From contig JADGNY010000075.1 of the NCBI GenBank assembly GCA_017883235.1, positions 1 through 32,823 on the forward strand: DNA of 32,823 bases, given 5' to 3'. Source of the stretch: Thermoanaerobaculia bacterium (lineage in GTDB: Bacteria; Acidobacteriota; Thermoanaerobaculia; Gp7-AA8). This document shows positions 1-7,730 of the stretch, in pieces. Within the stretch, counting starts at the first letter, position 1. Each line of letters starts with the position of its first letter. The translations under genes were made by a program, and so were the position numbers. The notes under the pieces are model-generated. The model worked only from the letters and a program-made list of their open reading frames with translations, had not been told where the DNA came from and ran no database searches.

Positions 1-61
1 CAGCGACCACGTGCGCCCATCGGAAGATCAGGTTCAGGATCGTATTGAGTGGTTCGTGCAT
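1..61 (-). CDS. 5' end of a PuuD-like (urate hydroxylase N-terminal) membrane protein, cut by window edge
   Basis: Only the first 20 codons lie in the window, reading MHEPLNTILNLIFRWAHVVA. The start is well supported: a GAGGAG ribosome binding site lies just upstream of the ATG on the minus strand. The amphipathic start followed by a hydrophobic helix with an RWxHVVA pattern resembles the first membrane helix of urate-hydroxylase/PuuD-type and related membrane proteins. That family call rests on a very short stretch and is inference. The gene is divergent from the short-chain dehydrogenase at 109, so the 47 bp between them must carry both promoters. Confidence 0.5.
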   Translation of the reverse strand, partial: MHEPLNTILNLIFRWAHVVA

Positions 62-108
62 GCGTTCTCCTCAATCTCTGCGGTTTGGGGTAGCCTGCGC
101 CCGATTAT

Positions 109-807
109 ATGTCTCCCCATGAATTCGACGGCCGCGTGGCCATCGTCACCGGCGGATCGTCGGGTATTGGGAAAGCCACCGCGGAGTTGCTCGCCTCGCG
201 CGGAGCTCTGGTGACGATTTTCGCACGCTCCGCGTCCGCCGCCTCGCTTCCGCTGGAAAACGTGCTCGCCGTCGACGGCGATGTCAGCGATCCGGAGGCA
301 ATCGAGCGGCTGTTCGCGGAAACCGAATCGCGTTTCGGCGACTGCGAGATCCTCATCAACTGCGCGGGCATGATCGATCCGAAGCCGCTCGCCGAGGTGA
401 CGCCGGACGATTGGGACCGGATGTTCGCAGTCAACGTGCGCGGCACCTACCTCACCACGCGGCGCGCCCTCCCGGCCATGATCGCGAAGCGCGGAGGCGC
501 GATCGTCAACGTCGCATCGATCTCCGGCGTCATCGGGCCGGAGAAGTTTCCGGGCTACGTTTCGTACTGTGCCAGCAAGGCGGCGGTGATCGCGATGACG
601 GAAGCGCTGGCGGTGGAGGTCAAGCAGTACGGCATCCGCGTCAACAGCGTCAGTCCGGGGTCGGTCGACACGCGCATGTGGGCCGCGGCGAGCGGCGGCG
701 AGCCGGCAGCGATGACTCCGGGCGAGGTAGCCGAGGTCATCTGCTTCCTGGCGTCGGACCGGGCGCGCGCTGTGAACGGGCAGGACGTGCATGTCTACTC
801 AGCGTGA
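109..807 (+). CDS. Short-chain dehydrogenase/reductase (SDR, classical)
   Basis: A 232-aa classical SDR, an NAD(P)-dependent oxidoreductase expected in the cytoplasm; the substrate cannot be read from sequence. Visible motifs are the Rossmann glycine motif TGGSSGIG (residues 14-21), an NCAG in place of the usual NNAG, NVRG, a catalytic Ser in VASISG (about 137) and YCASK with Tyr153 and Lys157. Spacing from Ser to Tyr is about three residues longer than in FabG. The start at 109 places the glycine motif at the usual distance from the N-terminus. No strong Shine-Dalgarno is seen; a gattat sequence lies immediately before the ATG. The last 17 bp overlap the alanine racemase, so the two genes are probably co-transcribed and translationally coupled. 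Confidence 0.9.
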   Translation: MSPHEFDGRVAIVTGGSSGIGKATAELLASRGALVTIFARSASAASLPLENVLAVDGDVSDPEAIERLFAETESRFGDCEILINCAGMIDPKPLAEVTPDDWDRMFAVNVRGTYLTTRRALPAMIAKRGGAIVNVASISGVIGPEKFPGYVSYCASKAAVIAMTEALAVEVKQYGIRVNSVSPGSVDTRMWAAASGGEPAAMTPGEVAEVICFLASDRARAVNGQDVHVYSA

Positions 808-1948
808 GTCACGGCAGTCGCGGCCGACGCCGCAGCCGCCGCTGCGTCCAACGTACGTTGAAGTCGATCTTGGCCGTTTCGACCACAACGTTGATGTCAT
901 CGCGCGGTTGTTGCCGGAGGGCGCCCGGCTCGTTGCGGTACTGAAAGCAGACGGCGGGGGCCATGGCGCCGTGGAGCTGGCGAAGCGGTTGACGCTTGAT
1001 CGCGTGGCCATGATTGCCCTGGCTCTCATCGAGGAAGCGATCGAGTTACGGAGGGCCGGGATCGCTTTACCACTTCTCGTTCTCGGACCGCTGTCAAAGG
1101 AGCAGATCAGCATTGCGCTCGACAACGACGTCGCCATCGGCGTCGTCGGCCCCGAGGAGCTCGAACATGTCTGCGCGGTGGCGCGCGAGCGGGAGGTGAT
1201 CATCCATCTCAAGCTCGACACCGGCATGGGACGGATGGGTGTGCTCGAGAGTGAGCTGCCGCGCGTGATCGAATTGGTTCGCGCCACACCGCGTCTCCGG
1301 CTCGACGGCATTTACACGCACTTGGCCAACGCCGACGACGCAACCGATCCCTTTACGGAAATGCAGATCGCCAACTACGACCGGATGCTGGCGACGCTCC
1401 GCGAGCACGGCATCGAGGCGCCACTCCATCACTTCGCCAATTCCGCGGCCACACTGCGCGGCCTGGTGCGGCCGGGCGACTTTGCACGCGTCGGCCTCGC
1501 GCTCTACGGACCGCGCCGGATCGAAACCGCGGCCGGGGTCATCGAGCCGATACTTCGCTGGCGTACGGAGATCATGCGGCTCAAGGAGCTGCCTGCCGGT
1601 CATGCCGTTGGTTACGGAACGACGTTCCATACGAAGCGGCCCAGCCGGATCGCCACGTTACCGGTCGGTTATGCCGATGGTTATAGCCGCCTGCTCTCGA
1701 ACAATGCCGACGTTCTCGTGCGGGGACGGCGCGCGCCGGTCGTCGGGCGGGTATCGATGGATCTCGTCACGATTGACGTTACCGACATCCCTGAAGCCGT
1801 TGCCGGCGACGAGGTCGTGCTCCTCGGCGACGGCATCACCGCCGAAGAGCTGGGGCAACGGTCGCAGACCATCTCGTACGAAGTCTTCTGCCGGATCAGC
1901 GCACGCGTCCCCCGTTTCTATCGCAGGCCGGCACGGCCGGCAACGTAG
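791..1948 (+). CDS. alr: Alanine racemase
   Basis: A 385-aa PLP-dependent alanine racemase that interconverts L- and D-alanine for peptidoglycan synthesis. The PLP lysine is Lys52 in AVLKADGGGHGAV, the catalytic Tyr of the second domain is Tyr275 in AVGYGTTF, and the HFANSAATL and VGRVSMDL motifs and the C-terminal RVPRFY are all present. The position after the PLP lysine that is normally Tyr (KANAYGHG) is Gly56 here; in characterised racemases that Tyr contacts the cofactor phosphate. The ATG at 791 lies inside the SDR gene. The last codons (RPARPAT) are encoded by a dispersed palindromic repeat that also occurs at 22253, so the native C-terminus may have been slightly shorter. Confidence 0.95.
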   Translation: MSTQRESRQSRPTPQPPLRPTYVEVDLGRFDHNVDVIARLLPEGARLVAVLKADGGGHGAVELAKRLTLDRVAMIALALIEEAIELRRAGIALPLLVLGPLSKEQISIALDNDVAIGVVGPEELEHVCAVAREREVIIHLKLDTGMGRMGVLESELPRVIELVRATPRLRLDGIYTHLANADDATDPFTEMQIANYDRMLATLREHGIEAPLHHFANSAATLRGLVRPGDFARVGLALYGPRRIETAAGVIEPILRWRTEIMRLKELPAGHAVGYGTTFHTKRPSRIATLPVGYADGYSRLLSNNADVLVRGRRAPVVGRVSMDLVTIDVTDIPEAVAGDEVVLLGDGITAEELGQRSQTISYEVFCRISARVPRFYRRPARPAT

Positions 1949-1966
1949 GTTGCCCAAGGCTCGGCC
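1925..1966. repeat. Dispersed palindromic repeat, copy 1
   Basis: Contains AGGCCGGCACGGCCGGC, six variable bases, then GGTTGCCCAAGGCTCGGCC. The same 17+6+19 layout is found at 22253-22294, again straddling a stop codon. Here it contributes the last sense codons and stop of alr. Confidence 0.75.
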
Positions 1967-2056
1967 ACAATTTGCGCCCGAAGAACAGTTCCGAACAGGC
2001 CTTGGTAGGTTCCCAGGCGTTATGCGCCGTTTTCGGGTACGCTCCCGGTTCGCCGA

Positions 2057-2824
2057 ATGAACCTCCTGGAACGGGTCGGCCGCGTTTTCATCCGCCTCTT
2101 CGAACAGACCGGCCTCTGGTTCCGCATGCTTTTGCGGACCATCCTCTGGACGTTCCGCCCGCCGTTCGAAGGGCGCGAGTGGCTGCGGCAGATGGTGCGC
2201 GTCGGCGTCGACTCCATCCCCGTGGTCTTTCTGACGACGATGTTCACCGGGATGGTGATGGCGCTGCAGACGTACAACGGGTTCCATCGCGTCCACGCGG
2301 AGAACTTCGTCGGCAGCGTGGTGGCGCTGGCGATGCTGCGCGAACTGTCGCCGGTGCTGGTGGCACTGATGGTAACCGGCCGGGTCGGCTCGTCGATGGC
2401 CGCCGAGATCGGGACGATGCGCGTCACCGAGCAGCTCGACGCGCTGCAGGCGCTGGCCACCGATCCGGTTCAGTACCTGTTCGTCCCCCGTGTGATCGCC
2501 GGCATCGTAATGCTGCCTCTCCTGACCATCCTCGGCGATGCGCTCGGCGTCGGCGGCGGCTATCTCGTCGGCGTGAAGATGATGGGGGCGAACCCGGTGG
2601 TGTACGAACAGAACACCTATCAATTTCTGCAAATGAACGATGTCTGGAGCGGATTGATCAAGGCGGCCGTCTTCGGACTGATCCTGACACTCACCGGCTG
2701 CGTTCGCGGCTACTACACCAGCGGCGGGGCCGAGGGGGTTGGGCGGGCCACGACCACCGCGGTGGTCAGCGCGTCGCTGATCATTCTTTTTGCTGATTTC
2801 TTTTTGACGAAACTGTTGTTTTAG
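2057..2824 (+). CDS. mlaE: MlaE-type ABC transporter permease
   Basis: A 255-aa inner-membrane permease of the MlaE/TGD1 family, which with an MlaF ATPase moves phospholipids between membranes in Gram-negative envelopes. It has the family hallmark centre ALMVTGRVGSSMAAEIG (around residues 105-121) followed by the TEQLDAL/DPVQYLFVPR segment and several hydrophobic helices. Length is normal. It is followed 96 bp later by the cognate ATPase; no substrate-binding MlaD (MCE) gene follows, the next gene being a YihY protein. The intergenic gap to mlaF holds an inverted repeat. The start chosen gives the normal amphipathic N-terminus; no strong ribosome site is seen. Confidence 0.92.
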   Translation: MNLLERVGRVFIRLFEQTGLWFRMLLRTILWTFRPPFEGREWLRQMVRVGVDSIPVVFLTTMFTGMVMALQTYNGFHRVHAENFVGSVVALAMLRELSPVLVALMVTGRVGSSMAAEIGTMRVTEQLDALQALATDPVQYLFVPRVIAGIVMLPLLTILGDALGVGGGYLVGVKMMGANPVVYEQNTYQFLQMNDVWSGLIKAAVFGLILTLTGCVRGYYTSGGAEGVGRATTTAVVSASLIILFADFFLTKLLF

Positions 2825-2825
2825 C

Positions 2826-2913
2826 GAGGTTGCGGGGTCTCTCGGTTGCGAGGTCTCGCGGTGCTCTAGCGAGATACAACCCCGAGACCGCGCAACCGCG
2901 AGACCCCGAGACC
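2826..2913. repeat. Inverted repeat between mlaE and mlaF
   Basis: GGTTGCGGGGTCTCTCGGT and GGTTGCGAGGTCTCGCGGT on the left are matched by inverted GCAACCGCGAGACCCCGAG on the right, filling nearly the whole gap. A third version, GGTTGCGGGGTCTCGCGGT, lies at 32374-32392 after the amidohydrolase, and a shorter GGCAACCGCGAGACCGGT lies at about 10158 before the AAA ATPase. It is a dispersed family of unknown function and could form a strong mRNA hairpin between the two transporter genes. Confidence 0.75.
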
Positions 2914-2920
2914 AAGACTC

Positions 2921-3679
2921 ATGACCGACACCCCCATGATCTCCCTCCAGCACGTCGACAAAACGCTCGGCGGCAGGAAGGTGCTCGATGACCTGTCGTT
3001 CGACGTCGAGCGCGGCGAGGCGTTCGTGATCGTCGGGGGATCGGGTGTCGGCAAGAGCGTGACGCTCAAGCACATCATCGGTCTGATGAAGCCAGACCGC
3101 GGACACGTCGTCGTCGACGGTCAGGACATCAACGAGATGAAGGAGGTTGCGCTGAACCGGTTCCGGCGCAAGTTCGGGATGTCGTTTCAGGAGGGGGCGC
3201 TCTTCGACTCGATGTCGGTCTTCGAGAATATCGCTTTCCCCCTTCGCCGCCAGACGAAGTTCCGTGAGCAACAGATCGTGGCGCGTGTCGACGAATGCCT
3301 CGATCTCGTCCACCTCGACGGGGTTGCTTCGAAGCGGCCGTCGGAGCTCTCAGGCGGCATGCGCCGCCGCGTCGGGTTCGCGCGCGCCATTTCGCTGAAG
3401 CCGGAGATCCTGTTGTTCGACGAGCCGACCACCGGACTCGATCCGGTCATCAGCGATGTGATCGCGGAGCTCATCGTGGAGATGGACCGGACGCTCAACA
3501 CGACAACCGTGACGATCACGCACGACATGAAAGTGGCCTTCAAGATCGCCGACCGGGTGGCCATGCTCTACAAAGGCCGCATCGTCGAGGAGGGCACACC
3601 CGAGGAGTTCCAGCAATCGACGGATCCGATCGTCCGGCAGTTCATCGAGGGACGGGCGGAGGGGCCGCTGACGGAATGA
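2921..3679 (+). CDS. mlaF: MlaF-type ABC transporter ATP-binding protein
   Basis: A 252-aa ATPase that should energise the MlaE permease just upstream. Walker A is GGSGVGKS (39-46), the ABC signature is LSGGMRRR (about 143-150), Walker B is ILLFDEPTTGLDP (about 163 on), and a switch histidine is in TITHDM. LSGGM rather than LSGGQ is typical of MlaF. An in-frame ATG at 2936 (MISLQHV) is an alternative start that would remove five residues. Expected in the cytoplasm, bound to the MlaE dimer. Confidence 0.93.
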   Translation: MTDTPMISLQHVDKTLGGRKVLDDLSFDVERGEAFVIVGGSGVGKSVTLKHIIGLMKPDRGHVVVDGQDINEMKEVALNRFRRKFGMSFQEGALFDSMSVFENIAFPLRRQTKFREQQIVARVDECLDLVHLDGVASKRPSELSGGMRRRVGFARAISLKPEILLFDEPTTGLDPVISDVIAELIVEMDRTLNTTTVTITHDMKVAFKIADRVAMLYKGRIVEEGTPEEFQQSTDPIVRQFIEGRAEGPLTE

Positions 3680-3718
3680 GGCGAAACAGGTACAGCCATT
3701 GCTCCTGACCTCGGAGCG

Positions 3719-4756
3719 ATGAGCAAGTACTTCACTCTCTTCAAGCAGGCATTCGCTGAATTCAACCGCGATAAGGTCCCTCGTCTCGGGGCCGCACTGG
3801 CCTATTACACGATCTTTTCGCTGGCGCCGCTGCTGCTGATCGTCATCGCCATCGCCGGGCTCGCGTTTGGTCATGATGCCGCGCAGGGAAAGATCTTCGA
3901 GCAGCTCAAGGGTGTGCTCGGGCCGACGACCGCCGCCGCGATGCAGGAGATGCTGAAGAACGCCGCGAAACCGAAGAGCGGTTCGGTAGCGACCATCATC
4001 GGGATCATCACGCTGATCCTCGGGGCGTCAGGCGTGTTCGGGCAACTCAAGGACGCACTCAATACGATCTGGGACGTGAAGCCGAAAGAAGGCGGCGGGA
4101 TCATGACCCTGTTCCGTGACCGCTTTCTCTCCTTTGCCATGGTCTTCGGCATCGGCTTCCTGCTGCTCGTTTCGCTGGTGATCGACACCGCCATCGCTGC
4201 GATGGGCAAGTACGCGGGGAGCCACCTGCCCGGCGGCGAGGCCCTGTGGTACATCGTCGAGCTGGCGTTCTCGTTCTGCGTCATCACCGTCCTGATGGCA
4301 GGGATCTTTCGGGTGCTGCCGGATTTGAAGATCGAATGGCGCGATGTCTGGCTGGGCGCCGCGTTGACGTCGGCGCTCATCGTTCTTGGCAAGTTTGCGC
4401 TGGGCATTTACTTCGCCCGGAGCACGATCGGCTCGAGCTTCGGCGCTGCCGGCTCGCTGGTCATCGTCCTGCTCTGGGTCTACTACTCGGCGCAGATCCT
4501 CCTGTTCGGCGCCGAATTCACGCAGGTCTACGCCCGCGCACACGGCAGCCTTAAACAGGAAGCGAAGACCACGAAGCAGTCACCGGCCGTGACTTCGGCC
4601 CCGGTGCCGATTTACAAGACGGCGCCGGCTACGAGCGGCGGCACGGGCAAGGCTCTGGTGGGAGGCGTGGTGGGACTGTTGATCGGCGCTCTGATCGGTG
4701 TCGTGAGCACAACGATCGTCGTGATGAAGTCGGTGAAGCGGTTGTTTACGCCGTAG
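3719..4756 (+). CDS. YihY/BrkB family inner-membrane protein
   Basis: A 345-aa polytopic membrane protein of the YihY/virulence-factor-BrkB family, whose molecular role is not established. The family-typical start FNRDKVPRLGAALAYYTIFSLAPLLL is present (first helix around residues 20-50), as are the GQLKDALNTIWDVKP segment and later GSSFGAAGSLVIVLLWVYYSAQILLFGAEFT. After the usual core, a linker rich in Thr, Ser, Pro and Ala leads to an extra hydrophobic segment near the C-terminus (about 305-335), which is less common. It follows mlaF by 39 bp and may be read with it. It converges on the small gene at 4761 with only 4 bp between stops. Confidence 0.9.
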   Translation: MSKYFTLFKQAFAEFNRDKVPRLGAALAYYTIFSLAPLLLIVIAIAGLAFGHDAAQGKIFEQLKGVLGPTTAAAMQEMLKNAAKPKSGSVATIIGIITLILGASGVFGQLKDALNTIWDVKPKEGGGIMTLFRDRFLSFAMVFGIGFLLLVSLVIDTAIAAMGKYAGSHLPGGEALWYIVELAFSFCVITVLMAGIFRVLPDLKIEWRDVWLGAALTSALIVLGKFALGIYFARSTIGSSFGAAGSLVIVLLWVYYSAQILLFGAEFTQVYARAHGSLKQEAKTTKQSPAVTSAPVPIYKTAPATSGGTGKALVGGVVGLLIGALIGVVSTTIVVMKSVKRLFTP

Positions 4757-4760
4757 TTTC

Positions 4761-5030
4761 TTAATTCTTGCGCGCCGACATCGCCATCAATCCAACGCCG
4801 ACGACGATCGCGGCTACGCCGGCAGCAACCAAGGGGATGTGTGACTTCGCGTTCCTGATGCCGCGTTTGAGCGATCGTTCGAGGTCGTACCTCTGCTTGT
4901 TTGCGCGCCCGTCAATCTCCATTACCTTGCCCTTCACGCTGGGCATTTCGAAAATTTTGCCGATGGCCCACACCGTCAGCGTCGGAACCAGCCACATCAC
5001 CGTCGCGCGCGTCTGGGATTTGACGTTCAT
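4761..5030 (-). CDS. Small two-helix membrane protein, unknown function
   Basis: An 89-aa protein. The start at 5030 is chosen because AAGGAGGACGTC precedes that ATG at ideal spacing; a longer reading from 5057 would place that ribosome site inside the gene. It has one hydrophobic segment near residues 11-25 (MWLVPTLTVWAIGKIF), a charged middle (GRANKQRYDLERSLKRGIRNAK) and a second hydrophobic segment (LVAAGVAAIVVGVGLMAMSA) ending in a basic tail. I do not recognise a family; it has the look of small membrane-associated stress or holin-like proteins. It converges with the YihY gene. Confidence 0.7.
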   Translation of the reverse strand: MNVKSQTRATVMWLVPTLTVWAIGKIFEMPSVKGKVMEIDGRANKQRYDLERSLKRGIRNAKSHIPLVAAGVAAIVVGVGLMAMSARKN

Positions 5031-5080
5031 GACGTCCTCCTTGGGGTAGAAGAGCAAGGTTCAGGCCGGTATTAGCCCCA

Positions 5081-5161
5081 TGGGACCGCGCGCGTCTCGC
5101 GCGCGTGTGAATACCCACCATCCTGCCACTTGCAAGCGCGGTCGAGACGCCCGCGCTCCCA
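5081..5161. repeat. Paired inverted palindromic element
   Basis: TGGGACCGCGCGCGTCTCG (5081-5099) is matched by CGAGACGCCCGCGCTCCCA (5143-5161) in inverse orientation, with two mismatches, around a 43-bp spacer. The left arm runs into further CG alternations. It lies between the small membrane gene and the 3' end of the channel gene, both on the minus strand, and may act as a transcript-end structure. Confidence 0.7.
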
Positions 5162-5170
5162 GGGACAAAA

Positions 5171-6781
5171 TCACGGTCTCATCAACGCAGCAACCCCACC
5201 CACCGCCTCCGCGCTGCCACAAACGTACAGCTCGTCACCGGGCTCGACGACCATTTCGGCGGTGGTGGGGAGAAACGCGCCTGCCCGTTTCAGGGCCAGC
5301 AGCGAACAGCCATGTTGTCGTAGCGGCAAGCCGCGCAGCGGACGGCGGGCGTTGGCGACCACGGGCACGACCTGACGGTGCTCGTCGCGGGAACGGGCCA
5401 CGTGGCCGAGGAGGCGCGCGGAAAGCATCTCGCCGGAGATGTCGCTGATGGAGAGGGCGAAGTCGGCGCCGGCGCGATAGATGTTGTCGATGTTGCGCGA
5501 ATGGTTGACGCGGGCGATGACCGTCACATCAGACGCGGCGTCGCGGGCGATGACCGTGGCGAAGAGCGTGGCGTCGTCGCTGTTCAGCGCCAGGACCACG
5601 GCGCGGCATTCGTGCAGCGCGGCACGTTCGAGCACGGAAGGATCGAGTACGTTTCCGACGATGTCGACGCCATCCATCGCCTCCCGTTCGACGACGCGCA
5701 CCTCCTCGCCCGCATCGCAGAGCAGCTCATGGACCTTCCTCCCTACCTCGCCGAAGCCGGCGATGAGGTACGGCCCGTGGCGGCGGAGGAACCGGCTGCC
5801 GATCATCGCCGCCGCACGGTCGAGCGACGCGGCATCGCCGGCAATCTCGAGGATCGAGCCCGGCTCGATGATCATCGATGCATCGCAGCGCGCGTGCAGC
5901 CGGTTGCGAATCCACTGGCCGACGACGATGGCCCCGGTGGCTGCTCCGAGGTTTGAGGAGGCCAAGGTGAGGCCGGCCATGGGGCTCGCCGCGGCCACCC
6001 GAATCTCGCGGCGCTCGACCGACGGCAGATTCTCGGAGCCCGGTAAGCGCGGACTGATCCGATCGCTGGCGTGCGCCGCCAGCGCCGCCGCTACGATGTG
6101 CCGCGGCGTGTAGGCCGCCGTGGCACCGGCAAGCTCCATCGGTTTCCGATGTGCCGGCTCTTCCACAAACGCGAAGATCTCTCCGCGAAAGCCCATCTGC
6201 CGCGCCCGGAGAATCAGCGCGGCGTTTTCCTCATCACGGCCATTGGCCACGATCGCCCGCGCCTGCGCCAGCCGGCAGATGTCGAGCGCATCCTCCTCGG
6301 CGCGGCTGAAGACGACCGGCTGCTGGCGCTCCAGCACCGCGCGGGCGCTAACCTCATCGGTCTCGACGACGATCGAGGGAATGTCGTGCGCCTTCAGCCG
6401 CTGCAGCAGCGTCTCCACCGTCGGCCCGTAGCGGTAGACGACGACGTGGTTCGCCATTTTGGGAGCGATGCGCGGCACGCGCCGCTCGAAACGCTCTTCC
6501 AGGAACGGGACCAGGAAAACCGGCACGACGAGAAAGACGAGGAAGACGCCGGCGAACTGCACCACCACCACCAGAATTACCATGGCCGGATGGTGCCAAT
6601 GGCTGTCATAACCGTAACCGGTCGTGCTCAGAGTTTCGCCCGCCCACTCGAAGCTGTCCCAGAACGTCCGATGCATCCCTTCCAGCCGCGCCATCCCCTC
6701 CTGATAGAGCAATGCCGATGCGATCAGGAAAAGGACGAGGCCGACCGCGAGGCCGATGAGGCGTCGCGTGGAGCGGTGCAT
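5171..6781 (-). CDS. Potassium-channel-like protein with two RCK (TrkA-N/TrkA-C) units
   Basis: A 536-aa protein. Two N-terminal helices (about 8-27 and 55-85) flank a pore loop with TTGYG, the potassium-channel selectivity-filter motif. Two cytoplasmic RCK repeats follow: a degenerate first Rossmann unit starting HVVVYRYGPTVE and a canonical second one starting YLIAGFGEVGRKV, with a TrkA-C-like end (MVVEPGDELYVCG). This is the layout of Kch/MthK-type channels gated by nucleotide or ions. The start at 6781 (MHRSTRR) is chosen because upstream in-frame sequence is only a GGGAGTC-type repeat. The gene is divergent from rlmA, with that repeat between them. Confidence 0.85.
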   Translation of the reverse strand: MHRSTRRLIGLAVGLVLFLIASALLYQEGMARLEGMHRTFWDSFEWAGETLSTTGYGYDSHWHHPAMVILVVVVQFAGVFLVFLVVPVFLVPFLEERFERRVPRIAPKMANHVVVYRYGPTVETLLQRLKAHDIPSIVVETDEVSARAVLERQQPVVFSRAEEDALDICRLAQARAIVANGRDEENAALILRARQMGFRGEIFAFVEEPAHRKPMELAGATAAYTPRHIVAAALAAHASDRISPRLPGSENLPSVERREIRVAAASPMAGLTLASSNLGAATGAIVVGQWIRNRLHARCDASMIIEPGSILEIAGDAASLDRAAAMIGSRFLRRHGPYLIAGFGEVGRKVHELLCDAGEEVRVVEREAMDGVDIVGNVLDPSVLERAALHECRAVVLALNSDDATLFATVIARDAASDVTVIARVNHSRNIDNIYRAGADFALSISDISGEMLSARLLGHVARSRDEHRQVVPVVANARRPLRGLPLRQHGCSLLALKRAGAFLPTTAEMVVEPGDELYVCGSAEAVGGVAALMRP

Positions 6782-6790
6782 GGAATGATT

Positions 6791-6924
6791 GTAGGGTGTC
6801 GGGGGTCGGGAGTCGGGGGTCGTAGAAAAAGAAAGATTCGATCCCCGACTCCCGAACAATATCCCGACCCCCGACTCCCGACCCCCGACTCCCGACTCCC
6901 GACTCCCGACCCCCGACACCCTAC
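6791..6924. repeat. Inverted, internally tandem GGGAGTC/GGGGGTC repeat
   Basis: The left arm at 6791-6822 begins GTAGGGTGTCGGGGGTCGGG. The right arm at 6893-6924 is its inverse with a single mismatch. Inside, CCCGACT and CCCGACC heptamers are repeated in tandem. It fills the divergent promoter region between the channel gene and rlmA. Confidence 0.85.
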
Positions 6925-6933
6925 ATCTCCTCC

Positions 6934-7710
6934 ATGCCACCCCTCCTCTGCACCGTCCGCACCTGTCACGAGCCGCTTGCGCGCGAAGAGCGGCGACTGG
7001 TTTGTCCGCGCGGGCACTCGTTCGACATCGCGCGCAGCGGCTACGTCAATCTTCTCCAGCCGCAGGAACGGCGATCGAAGCAGCCGGGTGATACCGAGGA
7101 GGCGGTGGCTGCGCGGCGGCGTCTGCACGATCGCGGGGTGACGTTACCGCTGTTCGAGGCGATCGCGGAGATGGCCGCCGTCTCCGGTGACGACGTCGTC
7201 CTCGATGCCGGTTGCGGCGACGGTTTCTACGTCGGGTCGCTCGCTCGGAAACGAGGTTGCGCGGCACACGGTATCGATATCTCGATCCCTGCCATCGACG
7301 CCGCGGCGCGCCGCTATCCCGAGTGCGAGTGGATCGTCGGCAACGCCGATCGCTTCATCCCCTACGCCGATGCGTCGTTCTCGCGCGTCCTTTCGATCAC
7401 GGCACGGATGAACAGTCCCGAGTTCCGGCGCGTGCTCCGTGACGACGGACGGCTCCTGGTGGCCATCCCCGCTCCTGATGATCTGGTCGAGCTGCGCGGC
7501 GCAGGGCGCGATCGGGCCGCGCGAACCGTTGAGACGTTTGCGAACGGGTTCGCGCTCCTCGATCGGAGCCGCGCATCGACGGTGTCCGACCTCGATCGCG
7601 AGGCGGTCTACGACGTCCTCCTCTCCATCTACCGGCCTCGCGCCTTCGGGAAGGTCGAGGACATGCGGGTGACGTTCAGCCTCGACCTGCTGCTCTTCGC
7701 TCCGCGCTGA
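6934..7710 (+). CDS. rlmA: RlmA-like 23S rRNA (guanine-N1)-methyltransferase
   Basis: A 258-aa S-adenosylmethionine methyltransferase that closely follows the layout of RlmA, which methylates a guanine (G745 in E. coli) in 23S rRNA. An N-terminal zinc-binding knuckle with Cys6, Cys11, Cys24 and His28 (LVCPRGHSFD) is followed by the family block RSGYVNLLQPQERRSKQPGD and then SAM motif I VVLDAGCGDGFYVG. The Cys6-Cys11 spacing is wider than the CxxC of E. coli RlmA. The ATG at 6934 lies immediately after the inverted repeat and keeps the zinc knuckle intact. Whether the target base is the equivalent of 745 or 748 cannot be told from sequence. Confidence 0.88.
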   Translation: MPPLLCTVRTCHEPLAREERRLVCPRGHSFDIARSGYVNLLQPQERRSKQPGDTEEAVAARRRLHDRGVTLPLFEAIAEMAAVSGDDVVLDAGCGDGFYVGSLARKRGCAAHGIDISIPAIDAAARRYPECEWIVGNADRFIPYADASFSRVLSITARMNSPEFRRVLRDDGRLLVAIPAPDDLVELRGAGRDRAARTVETFANGFALLDRSRASTVSDLDREAVYDVLLSIYRPRAFGKVEDMRVTFSLDLLLFAPR

Positions 7711-7730
7711 GCGCTACAATCCGCCGCCCG

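Noticed and set aside
1658-3313. Very long open minus-strand frame (551 codons), and similar ones at 10194-11699 and 34-792
   Set aside because: They are antisense to well-recognised genes (alr, mlaE, mlaF; the AAA ATPase; the SDR), are rich in Arg, His and Asp as expected of mirror frames in high-GC DNA, and show no family motif.
5378-5956. Plus-strand frame opposite the channel gene
   Set aside because: It is the mirror of the RCK coding sequence, which has unambiguous motifs on the minus strand.
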